The position numbers and the translations under genes are program-made. DNA of 64,000 nt from Dactylosporangium sp. AC04546. Lineage in GTDB: Bacteria; Actinomycetota; Actinomycetes; Mycobacteriales; Micromonosporaceae. The notes under the pieces are model-generated. The model was not told the DNA's origin. It saw only the letters and a program-made list of their open reading frames with translations, and made no database searches. Numbering within the stretch: the first letter of the stretch is position 1; the number at the start of each line of letters is the position of its first letter. The DNA is taken from the NCBI RefSeq assembly GCF_022095675.1, contig NZ_JAHYSG010000056.1, forward strand, positions 1-64,000. Direction: 5' to 3'. This document shows, piece by piece, positions 43,423 through 52,435 of this stretch.

Positions 43423-44355
43423 GTGGCTGATGACGGGGCGTTGATCGAGGCTACGGGGCTGGTCAAACGGTTCGGTGACTTCACCGCGGTCGATGGCATC
43501 GACCTCCGGGTGGCGGCCGGCGAGGCATTCGGCTTCCTCGGGCCCAACGGGGCGGGGAAGTCGTCGACGATGCGCATGATCGGGTGCGTGTCGCGGCCGA
43601 CGAGCGGCTCGCTGCGGATCCTGGGGCGCGACACGGCGACCGACGGCGCGGCGATCCGCTCGCGCCTCGGGGTCTGCCCGCAGCAGGACACGCTGGATCT
43701 CGAGCTGACCGTCGTGGAGAACCTGATCGTCTACGCGCGCTATTTCGGCATCCCGCGCAAGGTGGCCCGGGGCCGGGCCATGGAGCTGCTCGACTTCGTG
43801 CAGCTCGCCGACCGGGCGAACGACAAGGTGGAGCCGCTGTCGGGCGGCATGAAGCGGCGGCTGACGATCGCCCGCGCGCTCGTCAACGAGCCCGACATCG
43901 TGCTGCTCGACGAGCCGACGACCGGCCTCGACCCGCAGGCCCGCCACCTGGTGTGGGAGCGGCTGTTCCGGCTCAAGCAGCGCGGCGTGACGCTGGTGCT
44001 GACCACGCACTACATGGACGAGGCCGAGCAGCTGTGCGACCGGCTGGTCGTGATGGACGCCGGGCGGATCGTCGCCGAGGGCTCGCCCCGCCAGCTCATC
44101 GATCGCCACTCGACCCGCGAGGTGGTCGAGGTCCGCTTCGGCCTGGACCCGCTCGACGGCCTGGCCGACAAGCTCGACGGCATCGGCGAGCGCACGGAGG
44201 TGCTGCCCGACCGCGTCCTCGTCTACACCGACGACGGCGACGCCGGCGTGGTCGAGATCGCCGCGCGCGGCCTGACCCCGTCGAGCGTGCTCGTCCGCCG
44301 CGGCTCCCTGGAGGACGTGTTCCTGCACCTGACCGGCCGCACGTTGGTGGACTAG
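43423..44355 (+). CDS. ABC exporter ATP-binding protein (NodI/DrrA type)
   Basis: 310 residues. Walker A GPNGAGKSS (about 41-49), LGVCPQQDTLDLELTV Q-loop, LSGGMKRRLTIARAL signature, and IVLLDEPTTGLD with TTHYMDEAEQLCDR. A C-terminal domain of about 85 residues follows as in NodI and DrrA. With the two permeases that follow it forms a complete ABC-2 exporter, the type used for lipo-oligosaccharides or drug export. GTG start, probably leaderless. The next gene begins directly after the TAG stop. Confidence 0.92.
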   Translation: MADDGALIEATGLVKRFGDFTAVDGIDLRVAAGEAFGFLGPNGAGKSSTMRMIGCVSRPTSGSLRILGRDTATDGAAIRSRLGVCPQQDTLDLELTVVENLIVYARYFGIPRKVARGRAMELLDFVQLADRANDKVEPLSGGMKRRLTIARALVNEPDIVLLDEPTTGLDPQARHLVWERLFRLKQRGVTLVLTTHYMDEAEQLCDRLVVMDAGRIVAEGSPRQLIDRHSTREVVEVRFGLDPLDGLADKLDGIGERTEVLPDRVLVYTDDGDAGVVEIAARGLTPSSVLVRRGSLEDVFLHLTGRTLVD

Positions 44356-45117
44356 ATGGCGACGCTCGCGGCCCTCGAATACCACCTGGTGTCCTACCGG
44401 CGCACCTGGCGCTCCAGCGTGTTCAGCTCGTTCGCGCTGCCCGCGATGTTCCTGGTCGCGATGGGCGTGACCGTCGGGCACTACGTCGACGCCCGCTCGA
44501 CCGCGATCGGCGTGCCCTACCTGGACTACATCGGCCCCGGCCTGCTCGCCTCGACCGCGCTGCAGGTCGCCATCGGCGAGTCGACGTGGCCGGTGTTCTC
44601 GGCGTTCAACTGGATCCGCACCTACCATGCGATGCGCGCCAGCCCGTTGACGAGCGGCGCGATCGTGCGGGGGCACCTGCTGTACATCCTGCTCCGCGTG
44701 CTGCTCGCCACGGCCGGCTTCCTGCTGGTCCTGCTGCCGTTCGGTGCCCTGCACTCCTGGTGGGCGCTGGCCACCCCGCTGCCGGCCCTGCTGGTCGGCC
44801 TGGCCTGCGCGGCGCCGTGCTTCGCCTTCGCCGCGGCGGTGGACAACGACGGCTTCTTCGCGGTGCTGTTCCGTCTGGCCGTGGTCCCGATGACCCTGTT
44901 CTCGGGCGTGTTCTTCCCGGTGGAGGACCTGCCGGCCCCGGCCCGCCTGCTGGCCTACGTGTCGCCGTTGTGGCACGGCGTCGAGCTCTGCCGCGCCGCG
45001 ACCCTCGGCACGCCGACCGCCTGGGGCGTCCCGCTGCACACGGCGGTCCTCCTGCTGTGGTCCGCGGCCGGCTACGTGCTGGCCCTGCGCTACTTCACCC
45101 GGAAACTCGAGGACTGA
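44356..45117 (+). CDS. ABC-2 type permease (NodJ-like), first
   Basis: 253 residues with six hydrophobic segments. An N-terminal amphipathic stretch (LVSYRRTWRSSVFSSFALPAM) and LFSGVFFPVEDLPAPARLLAYVSPLWHGVEL near the end are hallmarks of the NodJ/ABC-2 family. Its ATG abuts the ATPase stop. It would form a heterodimeric channel with the related permease at 45124. Confidence 0.9.
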   Translation: MATLAALEYHLVSYRRTWRSSVFSSFALPAMFLVAMGVTVGHYVDARSTAIGVPYLDYIGPGLLASTALQVAIGESTWPVFSAFNWIRTYHAMRASPLTSGAIVRGHLLYILLRVLLATAGFLLVLLPFGALHSWWALATPLPALLVGLACAAPCFAFAAAVDNDGFFAVLFRLAVVPMTLFSGVFFPVEDLPAPARLLAYVSPLWHGVELCRAATLGTPTAWGVPLHTAVLLLWSAAGYVLALRYFTRKLED

Positions 45118-45123
45118 TGCCCT

Positions 45124-45939
45124 GTGGTGACCATGTTGGTGGCGTCGCGGCTGGCCCGGCTCGATCGGGGGGCCGCCGGCGCGTTGTCCGTCACCGGGCG
45201 TAACGTCGCCGCCGCCCGGCACGCCGCCTACTGGTGGGTCCTCATGTCCGGGTTCGCCGAGCCGCTGCTCTATCTGCTCTCGATCGGCGTCGGGGTCGGG
45301 CGGCTGGTCGGTGACGTGGCGCTGCCCGACGGCCGGCTCGTGACCTATGCACAGTTCGTGGCGCCCGCGATGCTTGCCGCCTCGGCCATGAACGGGGCCC
45401 TTGCCGAGACCACCATGAATTTTTACGGCAAGTTGAAGTTCATGAAGATCTATGACGCGACGCTCGCCACGCCGCTCACGCCCATGCAGGTCTCGTCCGG
45501 CGAGCTGATGTGGGCGATGGTGCGCGGCGGGGTGTATTCGGCCGCGTTCCTCGTGGTCATGGCCGCGCTCGGGCTCACCACGCCGCTGTGGGCGCTCGTC
45601 GCGTTCCCCGTGTCGCTGCTCGTCGGGTTCGCGTTCGGCGGGCTCGGGATGGGGCTGTCCACGCTGCTGCGGTCGTGGCAGGACTTCGACTACATCAATG
45701 TCACGCAGTTCGGGCTGTTCCTCTTCAGCGGGACCTTCTCGCCGCCCGGGGACTTCCCGCCGGCACTCAGAGTGATCGTCGAGCTGACCCCGCTGTATCA
45801 CGGCGTGGCCCTCCTGCGGGCCGTCACGACCGCCTCCCCGTCGTGGGGGCTCTTATGGCACGCGGTCTATCTGGGAGCGCTCGCATGGGGCGGGCTGTGG
45901 CTTGCCGGGCGGCGGATGGAAAAACTTCTGCTGACCTAG
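45124..45939 (+). CDS. ABC-2 type permease (NodJ-like), second
   Basis: 271 residues, six hydrophobic segments, similar to the preceding permease. AAYWWVLMSGFAEPLLYLLSIGVGVG lies near the start, then ALAETTMNFYGKLKFMKIYDATLATPLTP and LFSGTFSPPGDFPPALRVIVELTPLYHGVALLRA, the NodJ pattern. GTG start 6 bases after the previous stop. An AT-rich 280-base spacer follows before the sugar locus. Confidence 0.9.
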   Translation: MVTMLVASRLARLDRGAAGALSVTGRNVAAARHAAYWWVLMSGFAEPLLYLLSIGVGVGRLVGDVALPDGRLVTYAQFVAPAMLAASAMNGALAETTMNFYGKLKFMKIYDATLATPLTPMQVSSGELMWAMVRGGVYSAAFLVVMAALGLTTPLWALVAFPVSLLVGFAFGGLGMGLSTLLRSWQDFDYINVTQFGLFLFSGTFSPPGDFPPALRVIVELTPLYHGVALLRAVTTASPSWGLLWHAVYLGALAWGGLWLAGRRMEKLLLT

Positions 45940-46220
45940 TTCGTCCCGGTTTGGGAAAGGTCGGATGATCTCTCGGCACCCGTGTTGAGCTGCTCAAACG
46001 CACATATTTTCGAGATCGTTCCAACTTCTGCTGGAGAGAGCAAAAGTTTGGTAACAAGCGATAGAAGCTCTAGACGCGGCGCGGAGGACGGCCTAAAGTC
46101 TCGACGCAACACGGGTGTAACGCACGGCACACGGACCGGTTACCAGCGCCTTCGTGAAGGTGTGGTGGTGTAGCCGCATGTCGCGGACGCCTGCCTGCGA
46201 CCAGATGAGGAGGTGCCCTT
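45940..46220 (+). promoter_or_regulatory. AT-rich control region of the sugar locus with a long-range inverted repeat
   Basis: This 281-base spacer is much less GC-rich than its surroundings and probably holds the promoter and ROK operator. CACCCGTGTTG (45977-45987) and its exact complement (46107-46117) flank the AT-rich core, 119 bases apart. AAGTTTGGTAACAAGC at about 46044 resembles the AT-rich sites that ROK regulators favour, but no consensus match can be claimed. AGGAGGTG at about 46208 is the ribosome binding site of the ROK gene. Confidence 0.45.
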
Positions 46221-47411
46221 GTGAACACGGTCAGTGCGGTAGATGGACCCGTTCAGTCGCGCCTGCTCCGCTTGTTGCGGGACACCGGTGCGTTGTCGCG
46301 TGCGGAGCTGGCCGATCGCCTCGAGGTGCCCCGGCCCCGGTTGCTCGCCGACCTGGACGCGCTCGTCGCGACCGGGTTGATCCGCGAGGCCGGGCCGGCG
46401 GCGAGCCGCGGCGGACGGCGCTCGACGCTGGTGGAGCTCAGCCCCGGCCTGCGGTTCGCCGCCGTCGACCTGGGCGCCAGCTCGATCGACGTCGAGATCA
46501 CCGACGGCCGGCTGGAGCCGGTCGCCGCCTACGGCGAGCCGGCCGACATCCGGTCCGGGCCCAAGGTGATCCTCCAACGGGTCAACGAGATCCTCCACAA
46601 GTTCCACGCTGAGGGCGCCTTCGAGCGCCTGCACGCGATCGGCATCGGCGTGCCCGGGCCCGTCAGCTTCCGCGACGGCGTCCCGGTGTCACCGCCGATC
46701 ATGCCCGGCTGGGACCGGTTCCCGGTGCGGGAGGCGCTCGGGCGCGAGCACAACTGCCCGGTCGTCGTCGACAACGACGTCAACATCATGAGCATCGGCG
46801 AGCGCTACGGCGGCGTTGCTCATTCGGTCGACAACCTGCTGTTCCTCAAGGTCGGCACGGGCATCGGCTGCGGCATCTACCTCAACGGCGAGGTGTACCG
46901 GGGCACCGACGGGTGCGCCGGCGACATCGGCCACATCCAGGTCGACAGCCACGGGCCGGTGTGCTCGTGCGGCAACGTCGGCTGCCTGGAGGCCCTCTTC
47001 GGCGGCGGCGCGCTCGCCCGCGACGCGACCGCCGCGGCCCGCAGTGGCGCCTCACCGGCGCTCGCGGACCGGCTCAACGCCAACGGCGCCGTCACCGCAA
47101 AGGACGTCGCCGACGGTGCGGCCGAGGGCGACGTGACCTGCATCCGCCTCATCCGTGACGGCGGGCGGCGGGTCGGTGGGGTCCTGGCCGGCCTGGTCAG
47201 CTTCATCAATCCGTCGATGATCGTGATCGGCGGCGGCCTCGCCGGCCTCGGTCACATCCTCCTCGCCGAGATCCGCAGCGTGGTGTATCGGCGCTCGCTG
47301 CCCCTCGCGACCGGCAACCTGCCGGTCGTCCTGTCCGAGCTCGGCCCCCGCGCCGGCGTTGTCGGAGCCGCGGTGCTGGCCAGCGAACTCGCATATGGGC
47401 GGCCATCATGA
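46221..47411 (+). CDS. ROK family transcriptional regulator
   Basis: 396 residues. N-terminal winged helix (LLRDTGALSRAELADRLEVPRPRLLADLDALVATGLI) precedes the ROK sugar-kinase-like domain with AAVDLGASSIDVEI and VVVDNDVNIMSIGERYGG. The zinc-binding cysteine motif is PVCSCGNVGCLEALFGG. Such proteins (XylR/NagC type) repress sugar uptake genes and release on sugar binding. GTG start with a strong AGGAGGTG. An ATGA overlap with the ABC ATPase gene puts the regulator and the transporter in one operon. Confidence 0.93.
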   Translation: MNTVSAVDGPVQSRLLRLLRDTGALSRAELADRLEVPRPRLLADLDALVATGLIREAGPAASRGGRRSTLVELSPGLRFAAVDLGASSIDVEITDGRLEPVAAYGEPADIRSGPKVILQRVNEILHKFHAEGAFERLHAIGIGVPGPVSFRDGVPVSPPIMPGWDRFPVREALGREHNCPVVVDNDVNIMSIGERYGGVAHSVDNLLFLKVGTGIGCGIYLNGEVYRGTDGCAGDIGHIQVDSHGPVCSCGNVGCLEALFGGGALARDATAAARSGASPALADRLNANGAVTAKDVADGAAEGDVTCIRLIRDGGRRVGGVLAGLVSFINPSMIVIGGGLAGLGHILLAEIRSVVYRRSLPLATGNLPVVLSELGPRAGVVGAAVLASELAYGRPS

Positions 47412-48973
47412 CAAATTCCCCGGAAGACGTTGTCCTCCGGCTCACCGATGTGGTGAAGACCTTCCCCGGCGTCCGGGCGCTCGACGGCGTCCAGCTGGAG
47501 GTGCGAGCGGGCGAGGTCCACTGCCTGCTCGGCCAGAACGGCGCCGGGAAGTCGACATTGATCAAGGTGCTCTCCGGCGCCCACACCCCTGACTCGGGCG
47601 AGATCCTGTGGCAGGGCCAGCCGGTGAGCTTCAGCGGTCCGCAGGCGGCCATGAAGGCCGGCATCGCGACCATCTACCAGGAGCTCGACCTCGTCGACGG
47701 CCTCAGCGTCGCCGAGAACATGTACCTCGGCCACGAGCCGCACAGCGCCGGCTTCGTCGCGCGGCGCACGATGCGCCGCGGCGCCGCCGAGATTCTCCAG
47801 CGCCTCGGCCACCCCGAGATCCCGGCCGGCCGCGAGGTCGGCAAGCTCCCGGCGGCGGCCAAGCAGATCGTCAGCATGGGCCGCGCGCTGTCCCGCGAGG
47901 CCCGGCTGCTCATCATGGACGAGCCGAGCGCCGTGCTCGCCCACGACGAGGTGGAGAACCTGTTCCGCATGGTCCGCGGGCTGACCGCCCAGGGCATCGC
48001 GGTCATCTACATCTCGCACCGCCTCGAGGAGATCCGCGAGATCGGCGACCGGGTGACGGTGCTCAAGGACGGCCGCACGACCGCGGCCAACCTCGACGCC
48101 AAGACGACGCCCAACCGGGAGCTGGTCAGCCGGATGACCGGCCGCACCATCGAGTACGTCTTCCCCGAGCGCACCGCGAAGCCGGTGCCCGACGGCACCC
48201 CGCTGCTCGCGGTGCACGACCTGGCCCTCGACGGCCGGTTCGAGGACATCTCGCTGCACGTCCACAGCGGAGAGATCGTCGGCATCACCGGACTGGTCGG
48301 CTCCGGCCGAACCGAGGTGCTGGAGACCATCTACGGCGCGCGCCGCGCCACGGCCGGCCGGGTCGAGCTGGAGGGCAGGCCGCTGCGCCGCGGCAGCGTG
48401 AACGCGGCGGTGCGGGCCGGCATCGGCATGGCACCGGAGGAGCGCAAGAGCCAGGCGCTGCTGCTCGCCGAGCCGATCTACCGCAACGTCACGCTCGCGG
48501 GCTTCGCGCGCTTCGCCAAGGCGGGCTTCACCGACGCCGGCCAGGAGCGGGCCGAGGCCGAGCGCGTCACGCGGGGCCTGGACCTGCGGCCGGCCGACGT
48601 CCGGCGGCCCGTGCGCACCCTGTCCGGCGGCAACCAGCAGAAGGTCGTCGTCGGCCGGTGGCTGCTCGGCGGCACTCGCCTGCTGCTGCTCGACGAGCCG
48701 ACCCGCGGCGTCGACGTGGGTGCGCGCGCCGAGCTGTACCAGGTGATCCGCAGGCTCGCCGACGAGGGCGTCGGCGTGCTGCTCGTATCGAGCGAGGTGC
48801 CCGAGGTGCTCGGCCTCTCCGACCGCGTGCTCGTCATGCGCGAGGGCCGGGTCGTCCACGAGGCGCCCGCCGCTGAACTCGACGAAGACACAGTGCTCGA
48901 CCTCGTGATGGCCGGCTCGCTGCTCGACGGGGCCGACCTGGCGGGCACCGCCCCTGAAGGGAACGCCGCATGA
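47408..48973 (+). CDS. CUT2 sugar ABC transporter ATP-binding protein (RbsA/XylG-like)
   Basis: 521 residues with two fused ATPase halves. The first has GQNGAGKST, an atypical signature LPAAAKQIVSMGRALS and LLIMDEPSAVL. The second has a degenerate GLVGSGRTE P-loop, then LSGGNQQKVVVGRWL and LLLLDEPTRGVDVG. This duplicated architecture is specific to the CUT2 family that imports pentoses, galactose and similar monosaccharides. Start ATG overlaps the ROK stop; its own stop overlaps the permease start. Confidence 0.94.
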   Translation: MTNSPEDVVLRLTDVVKTFPGVRALDGVQLEVRAGEVHCLLGQNGAGKSTLIKVLSGAHTPDSGEILWQGQPVSFSGPQAAMKAGIATIYQELDLVDGLSVAENMYLGHEPHSAGFVARRTMRRGAAEILQRLGHPEIPAGREVGKLPAAAKQIVSMGRALSREARLLIMDEPSAVLAHDEVENLFRMVRGLTAQGIAVIYISHRLEEIREIGDRVTVLKDGRTTAANLDAKTTPNRELVSRMTGRTIEYVFPERTAKPVPDGTPLLAVHDLALDGRFEDISLHVHSGEIVGITGLVGSGRTEVLETIYGARRATAGRVELEGRPLRRGSVNAAVRAGIGMAPEERKSQALLLAEPIYRNVTLAGFARFAKAGFTDAGQERAEAERVTRGLDLRPADVRRPVRTLSGGNQQKVVVGRWLLGGTRLLLLDEPTRGVDVGARAELYQVIRRLADEGVGVLLVSSEVPEVLGLSDRVLVMREGRVVHEAPAAELDEDTVLDLVMAGSLLDGADLAGTAPEGNAA

Positions 48974-50028
48974 GCACCGCGACCGAACCGGTGGAGCTCC
49001 AGCAGGAACAGCCCAAGGCTGCCGGCCAGAGCTGGTGGCAGCGCGACGGCGCCGACTCGGTGAAGCGCAACCTCGCCCTCATCGGCGTGCTGTTGCTGTT
49101 GCTCATCATCGGCGCGATCACCCGCAGCGACATCTTCCTCGACCCGAGTCGCCTCTGGTCGAACGAGCTGACGGTGCTGACCCAGGCGTCGAGCATCGGC
49201 GTGATCGTGGTCGGCATGACGTTCGTGATGATCAGCGGCGGCATCGACCTGTCGGTCGGCGCGCTGCTGGCCCTGGCGAGCGTCTGGTGCACCACGGTCG
49301 CCACGCAGGACCTGGGCGCCGGAGCGATGATCTTCACCGCGCTCGCCGTCGGCGCCGGTGCCGGCCTGGTCAACGGGGTGCTCATCTCGTACGGCAAGCT
49401 GGTGCCGTTCATCGCGACCCTCGCGATGATGCTGTCGGCCCGCGGCCTCGCCCAGAACATCTCCGGCTCGCACACCCAGATCACCACCGAGCCGGTGATC
49501 CTCAGCCTCGCCGGCGACAAGCTCCTCGGCGTGCCGTACATGGTCATCATCTTCCTGCTGGTCGTCGCGCTCGGCTGGATCCTGCTCAACCGCACGACCT
49601 TCGGCCGGCGCACGATCGCGATCGGTGGCAACACCGAGGCCGCCCGCCTCGCGGGTATCAACGTCCGCCTGCAGACCCTGCTGCTGTACGTGCTGTCCGG
49701 CCTCTGCTGCGGCATCGCCGCGCTGATGGTGGTGTCCCAGACGACCTCTGGCAGCAACACCCACGGCGACCTCTACGAGCTCAGCGCGATCGCCGCCGCG
49801 ATCATCGGCGGCACCGCCCTCACCGGCGGCCGCGGCACCATCGTCGGCTCGCTGCTCGGCGTGCTGATCTTCACCCAGATCACCAACCTGTTCATCGTCA
49901 ACAACCTGCAGCTGGACATCCAGCGCATCATCAATGGCGGCATCATCGTCGCCGCCGTCCTCATCCAGCAGTTCCGGGTGACGTCGTTCTGGCGCAAGCC
50001 GGGCGCGAAGCCCAGCGCCACCTCATAG
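48970..50028 (+). CDS. CUT2 sugar ABC transporter permease (RbsC/XylH-like)
   Basis: 352 residues with about ten hydrophobic segments after a short polar N-terminus. Family landmarks: GMTFVMISGGIDLSVGALLALASV, RTTFGRRTIAIGGNTEAARLAGINV and ELSAIAAAIIGGTALTGGRGTIVGSLLGVL. It forms the transmembrane channel with the ATPase upstream and the lipoprotein encoded 127 bases downstream. Confidence 0.94.
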   Translation: MSTATEPVELQQEQPKAAGQSWWQRDGADSVKRNLALIGVLLLLLIIGAITRSDIFLDPSRLWSNELTVLTQASSIGVIVVGMTFVMISGGIDLSVGALLALASVWCTTVATQDLGAGAMIFTALAVGAGAGLVNGVLISYGKLVPFIATLAMMLSARGLAQNISGSHTQITTEPVILSLAGDKLLGVPYMVIIFLLVVALGWILLNRTTFGRRTIAIGGNTEAARLAGINVRLQTLLLYVLSGLCCGIAALMVVSQTTSGSNTHGDLYELSAIAAAIIGGTALTGGRGTIVGSLLGVLIFTQITNLFIVNNLQLDIQRIINGGIIVAAVLIQQFRVTSFWRKPGAKPSATS

Positions 50029-50155
50029 CAATTCATCGATCAGTCAGCTGACGCCGCCGTCACGCCGAGACGGTAGCTCTGATCACTGCGCCCAAAACAG
50101 CTCCACCAGTACACCAAAAACACACCCCCATCCCACAGACGACCAGGAGGTCGTG

Positions 50156-51211
50156 ATGAGCGCATCCTCGGGTGACATGTCCCGTCGCCGTCTTCTCCTC
50201 GGCGGGGCGGCAGTCGGCGCCGGCGCGCTGCTTGCCGCCTGCACCTCGAACGATTCGAAGGACGCCGACGCCGGCACCAACGTCAAGGAGAACACCGCCG
50301 CCAGCGAGGCCCCGGGCAAGCCGGTCACCATCGGCTTCTCCGCCCCCGCCGCCGACCACGGCTGGATCGGTGCCATCACCGCGAACGCCCAGGCCCAGGC
50401 CAAGAAGTTCTCCGACGTGACCCTCAAGGTGGTCGACGCCGGTAAGGACGCCCCGGCCCAGATCGCCGCGCTGGAGTCGCTGATCCAGAGCAAGCCGGAC
50501 GCGATCGTCCTGCTGCCGCAGGACGGCGCGCAGCTCACCGCGGTCGGCAAGAAGGCCACGGAAGCCGGCATCATCGTCATCAACCTGGACCGTGAGTTCT
50601 CCGACCCGGCCGCGTCGTTCTGCCTGATCAAGGGCGACAACTACGGCATGGGCATCGCGGCCGGCCACTACGTCGGCGAGAAGCTCAAGGGCAAGACCGA
50701 CGCCGTGATCGGCGAGATCCCCGGCATCGACGAGCTGCAGCTGACGAAGGACCGCTCGCGGGGCTTCGCGGACGCCCTCAAGACGTACGGCCTCACCGTC
50801 AAGCACCGCGTGCCGGCGCAGTTCACGGTCCAGAGCGGCCAGGCGGCCACGGCGAACCTGCTCCAGGCGGCCCCGAAGCTCGACGCCGTGTGGAACCACG
50901 ACGACGACCAGGGCGTCGGCGTGCTCGCCGCGATCCAGCAGGCCGGCCGCAAGGAGTTCTTCATGGTCGGTGGCGCCGGCTCGCGCGACGCCATGGACCA
51001 CATCAAGGCCGGCGACTCCGTGCTGACCGCGACCGTCACCTACCCGCCGTCGATGGCCTCGTCGGCCATCATCCTGGCCCGCCTCGCGGCCCAGGGGAAG
51101 GGCATGAGCGACCTGGTCGAGCTGCAGGTGCCGAAGCTGATCGTTCTGCAGTCGGAGACCATCACCAAGGACAACGTCGACAAGTACCTCCCGCTCGGCT
51201 TCAAGTCCTAA
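50156..51211 (+). CDS. sugar ABC transporter substrate-binding lipoprotein
   Basis: 351 residues. The signal MSRRRLLLGGAAVGAGALLAAC has a twin-arginine-like RRR and a lipobox ending at C29, so it is an exported lipoprotein, possibly by Tat. The periplasmic-binding-protein fold of the RbsB type follows (ITIGFSAPAADHGWIG-like start, AQIAALESLIQSKPDAIVLLPQD, DAVWNHDDDQGVGVL). It captures the sugar for the transporter upstream. The ATG at 50156 has AGGAGG five bases before it; a GTG one codon earlier is less likely. The 127-base gap holds a GTCAGCTGAC palindrome at 50043-50052. Confidence 0.93.
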   Translation: MSASSGDMSRRRLLLGGAAVGAGALLAACTSNDSKDADAGTNVKENTAASEAPGKPVTIGFSAPAADHGWIGAITANAQAQAKKFSDVTLKVVDAGKDAPAQIAALESLIQSKPDAIVLLPQDGAQLTAVGKKATEAGIIVINLDREFSDPAASFCLIKGDNYGMGIAAGHYVGEKLKGKTDAVIGEIPGIDELQLTKDRSRGFADALKTYGLTVKHRVPAQFTVQSGQAATANLLQAAPKLDAVWNHDDDQGVGVLAAIQQAGRKEFFMVGGAGSRDAMDHIKAGDSVLTATVTYPPSMASSAIILARLAAQGKGMSDLVELQVPKLIVLQSETITKDNVDKYLPLGFKS

Positions 51212-51247
51212 GGGGTCCTCTACCCAACCACCAGAAAGGAACCGCCA

Positions 51248-52435
51248 GTGTCCACTCAGGGCAGCAGCGGGGAGCTGCGCGTCGCCATGGTCGGCTACGC
51301 GTTCATGGGCGCCGCGCACTCGCAGGCGTGGCGCACCGTGAACCGTGTCTTCGACCTCCCGGCGCGGGCGACCATGGTCGCCGTCTGCGGTCGCGATGGG
51401 GCGAAGGTGGCGGAAGCCGCGAGCAGGCTCGGGTGGGCCGAAGCGGTGACCGACTGGCGCGCGTTGATCGCCCGGGACGACATCGACGTCATCGACGTCT
51501 GTACCCCGGGCGACAGCCACGCCGAGATCGCCATCGCCGCGCTGGAAGCGGGCAAGCACGTGCTGTGCGAGAAGCCGCTCGCCAACAGCGTCGATGAGGC
51601 GCGCGCCATGGTCGCGGCCGCGGTCAAGGCCCGGGCGCTCGGCGTCCGGTCCGCCTGCGGGTTCAACTACCGCCGGGTCCCGGCCGTCTCGCTCATGCGC
51701 AACCTCATCGCCGAGGGCCGCCTCGGCGCGATCCGTCACGTCCGGGCCGTGTACCTGCAGGACTGGATCACCGACCCGAACTTCCCGCTCGTCTGGCGGC
51801 TCCAGAAGGACAAGGCCGGCTCGGGCGCGCTCGGCGACATCGGCGCGCACATCATCGACCTGACCCAGTTCGTCACCGGGCAGACCATCACCGGCGTCGC
51901 CGGGCTGACCGAGACGTTCGTCAAGGAGCGGCCGCTGCCGGCCGAGTCGAGCGGCCTGTCCGCGTCGGCCGGCGCGGCGACGGGCGAGGTCACCGTCGAC
52001 GACGCGGCCGTGTTCGTCGCCCGGCTGTCCGGTGGCGGCCTGGCCACGTACGAGGCGACCCGGTTCGCGACGGGCCGCAAGAACGGCCTCAAGGTCGAGA
52101 TCAACGGCGAGCGCGGCTCGCTGGTGTTCGACCTGGAGCGGCTCAACGAGCTGGAGTTCTACGACGCCACGCTGCCCACGGCCGAGCAGGGCTTCAGCCG
52201 GATCCTGGTGACGGAGGGGGACCACCCCTACGTCGCCGCGTGGTGGCCGCCGGGGCACATCCTCGGCTACGAGCACTCGTTCACGCACGAGATGCGCGAC
52301 TTCATCGAGGCCATCGCGACCGGCAGCGACCCGACGCCGTCGTTCGAGGACGCGCTGCAGGTGCAGCTCGTGCTCGACGCGGTCGAGCGCTCCGGGGCCG
52401 CGGACGCCGCATGGATCAGCGTGGTGGAGTCATGA
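51248..52435 (+). CDS. Gfo/Idh/MocA family oxidoreductase
   Basis: 395 residues. N-terminal Rossmann fold ([20 protein letters not shown], with GYAFMG in place of the usual GxGxxG) and the family's CEKPLA motif (about 107-112) are present. The C-terminal domain includes [14 protein letters not shown] with the catalytic-site Asp/His region. It would oxidise or reduce a sugar, inositol or 3-keto-sugar using NAD(P). Start GTG, 36 bases after the binding-protein gene. Its stop overlaps the xylose isomerase start by four bases, so the two enzymes are translationally coupled. Confidence 0.92.
   Translation: MSTQGSSGELRVAMVGYAFMGAAHSQAWRTVNRVFDLPARATMVAVCGRDGAKVAEAASRLGWAEAVTDWRALIARDDIDVIDVCTPGDSHAEIAIAALEAGKHVLCEKPLANSVDEARAMVAAAVKARALGVRSACGFNYRRVPAVSLMRNLIAEGRLGAIRHVRAVYLQDWITDPNFPLVWRLQKDKAGSGALGDIGAHIIDLTQFVTGQTITGVAGLTETFVKERPLPAESSGLSASAGAATGEVTVDDAAVFVARLSGGGLATYEATRFATGRKNGLKVEINGERGSLVFDLERLNELEFYDATLPTAEQGFSRILVTEGDHPYVAAWWPPGHILGYEHSFTHEMRDFIEAIATGSDPTPSFEDALQVQLVLDAVERSGAADAAWISVVES

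Noticed and set aside
42022..45801. A 1259-codon frame covering the ABC exporter genes
   Set aside because: The first 811 codons are antisense to three well-defined ABC genes; only the MptB-like part from the GTG at 43368 is real.
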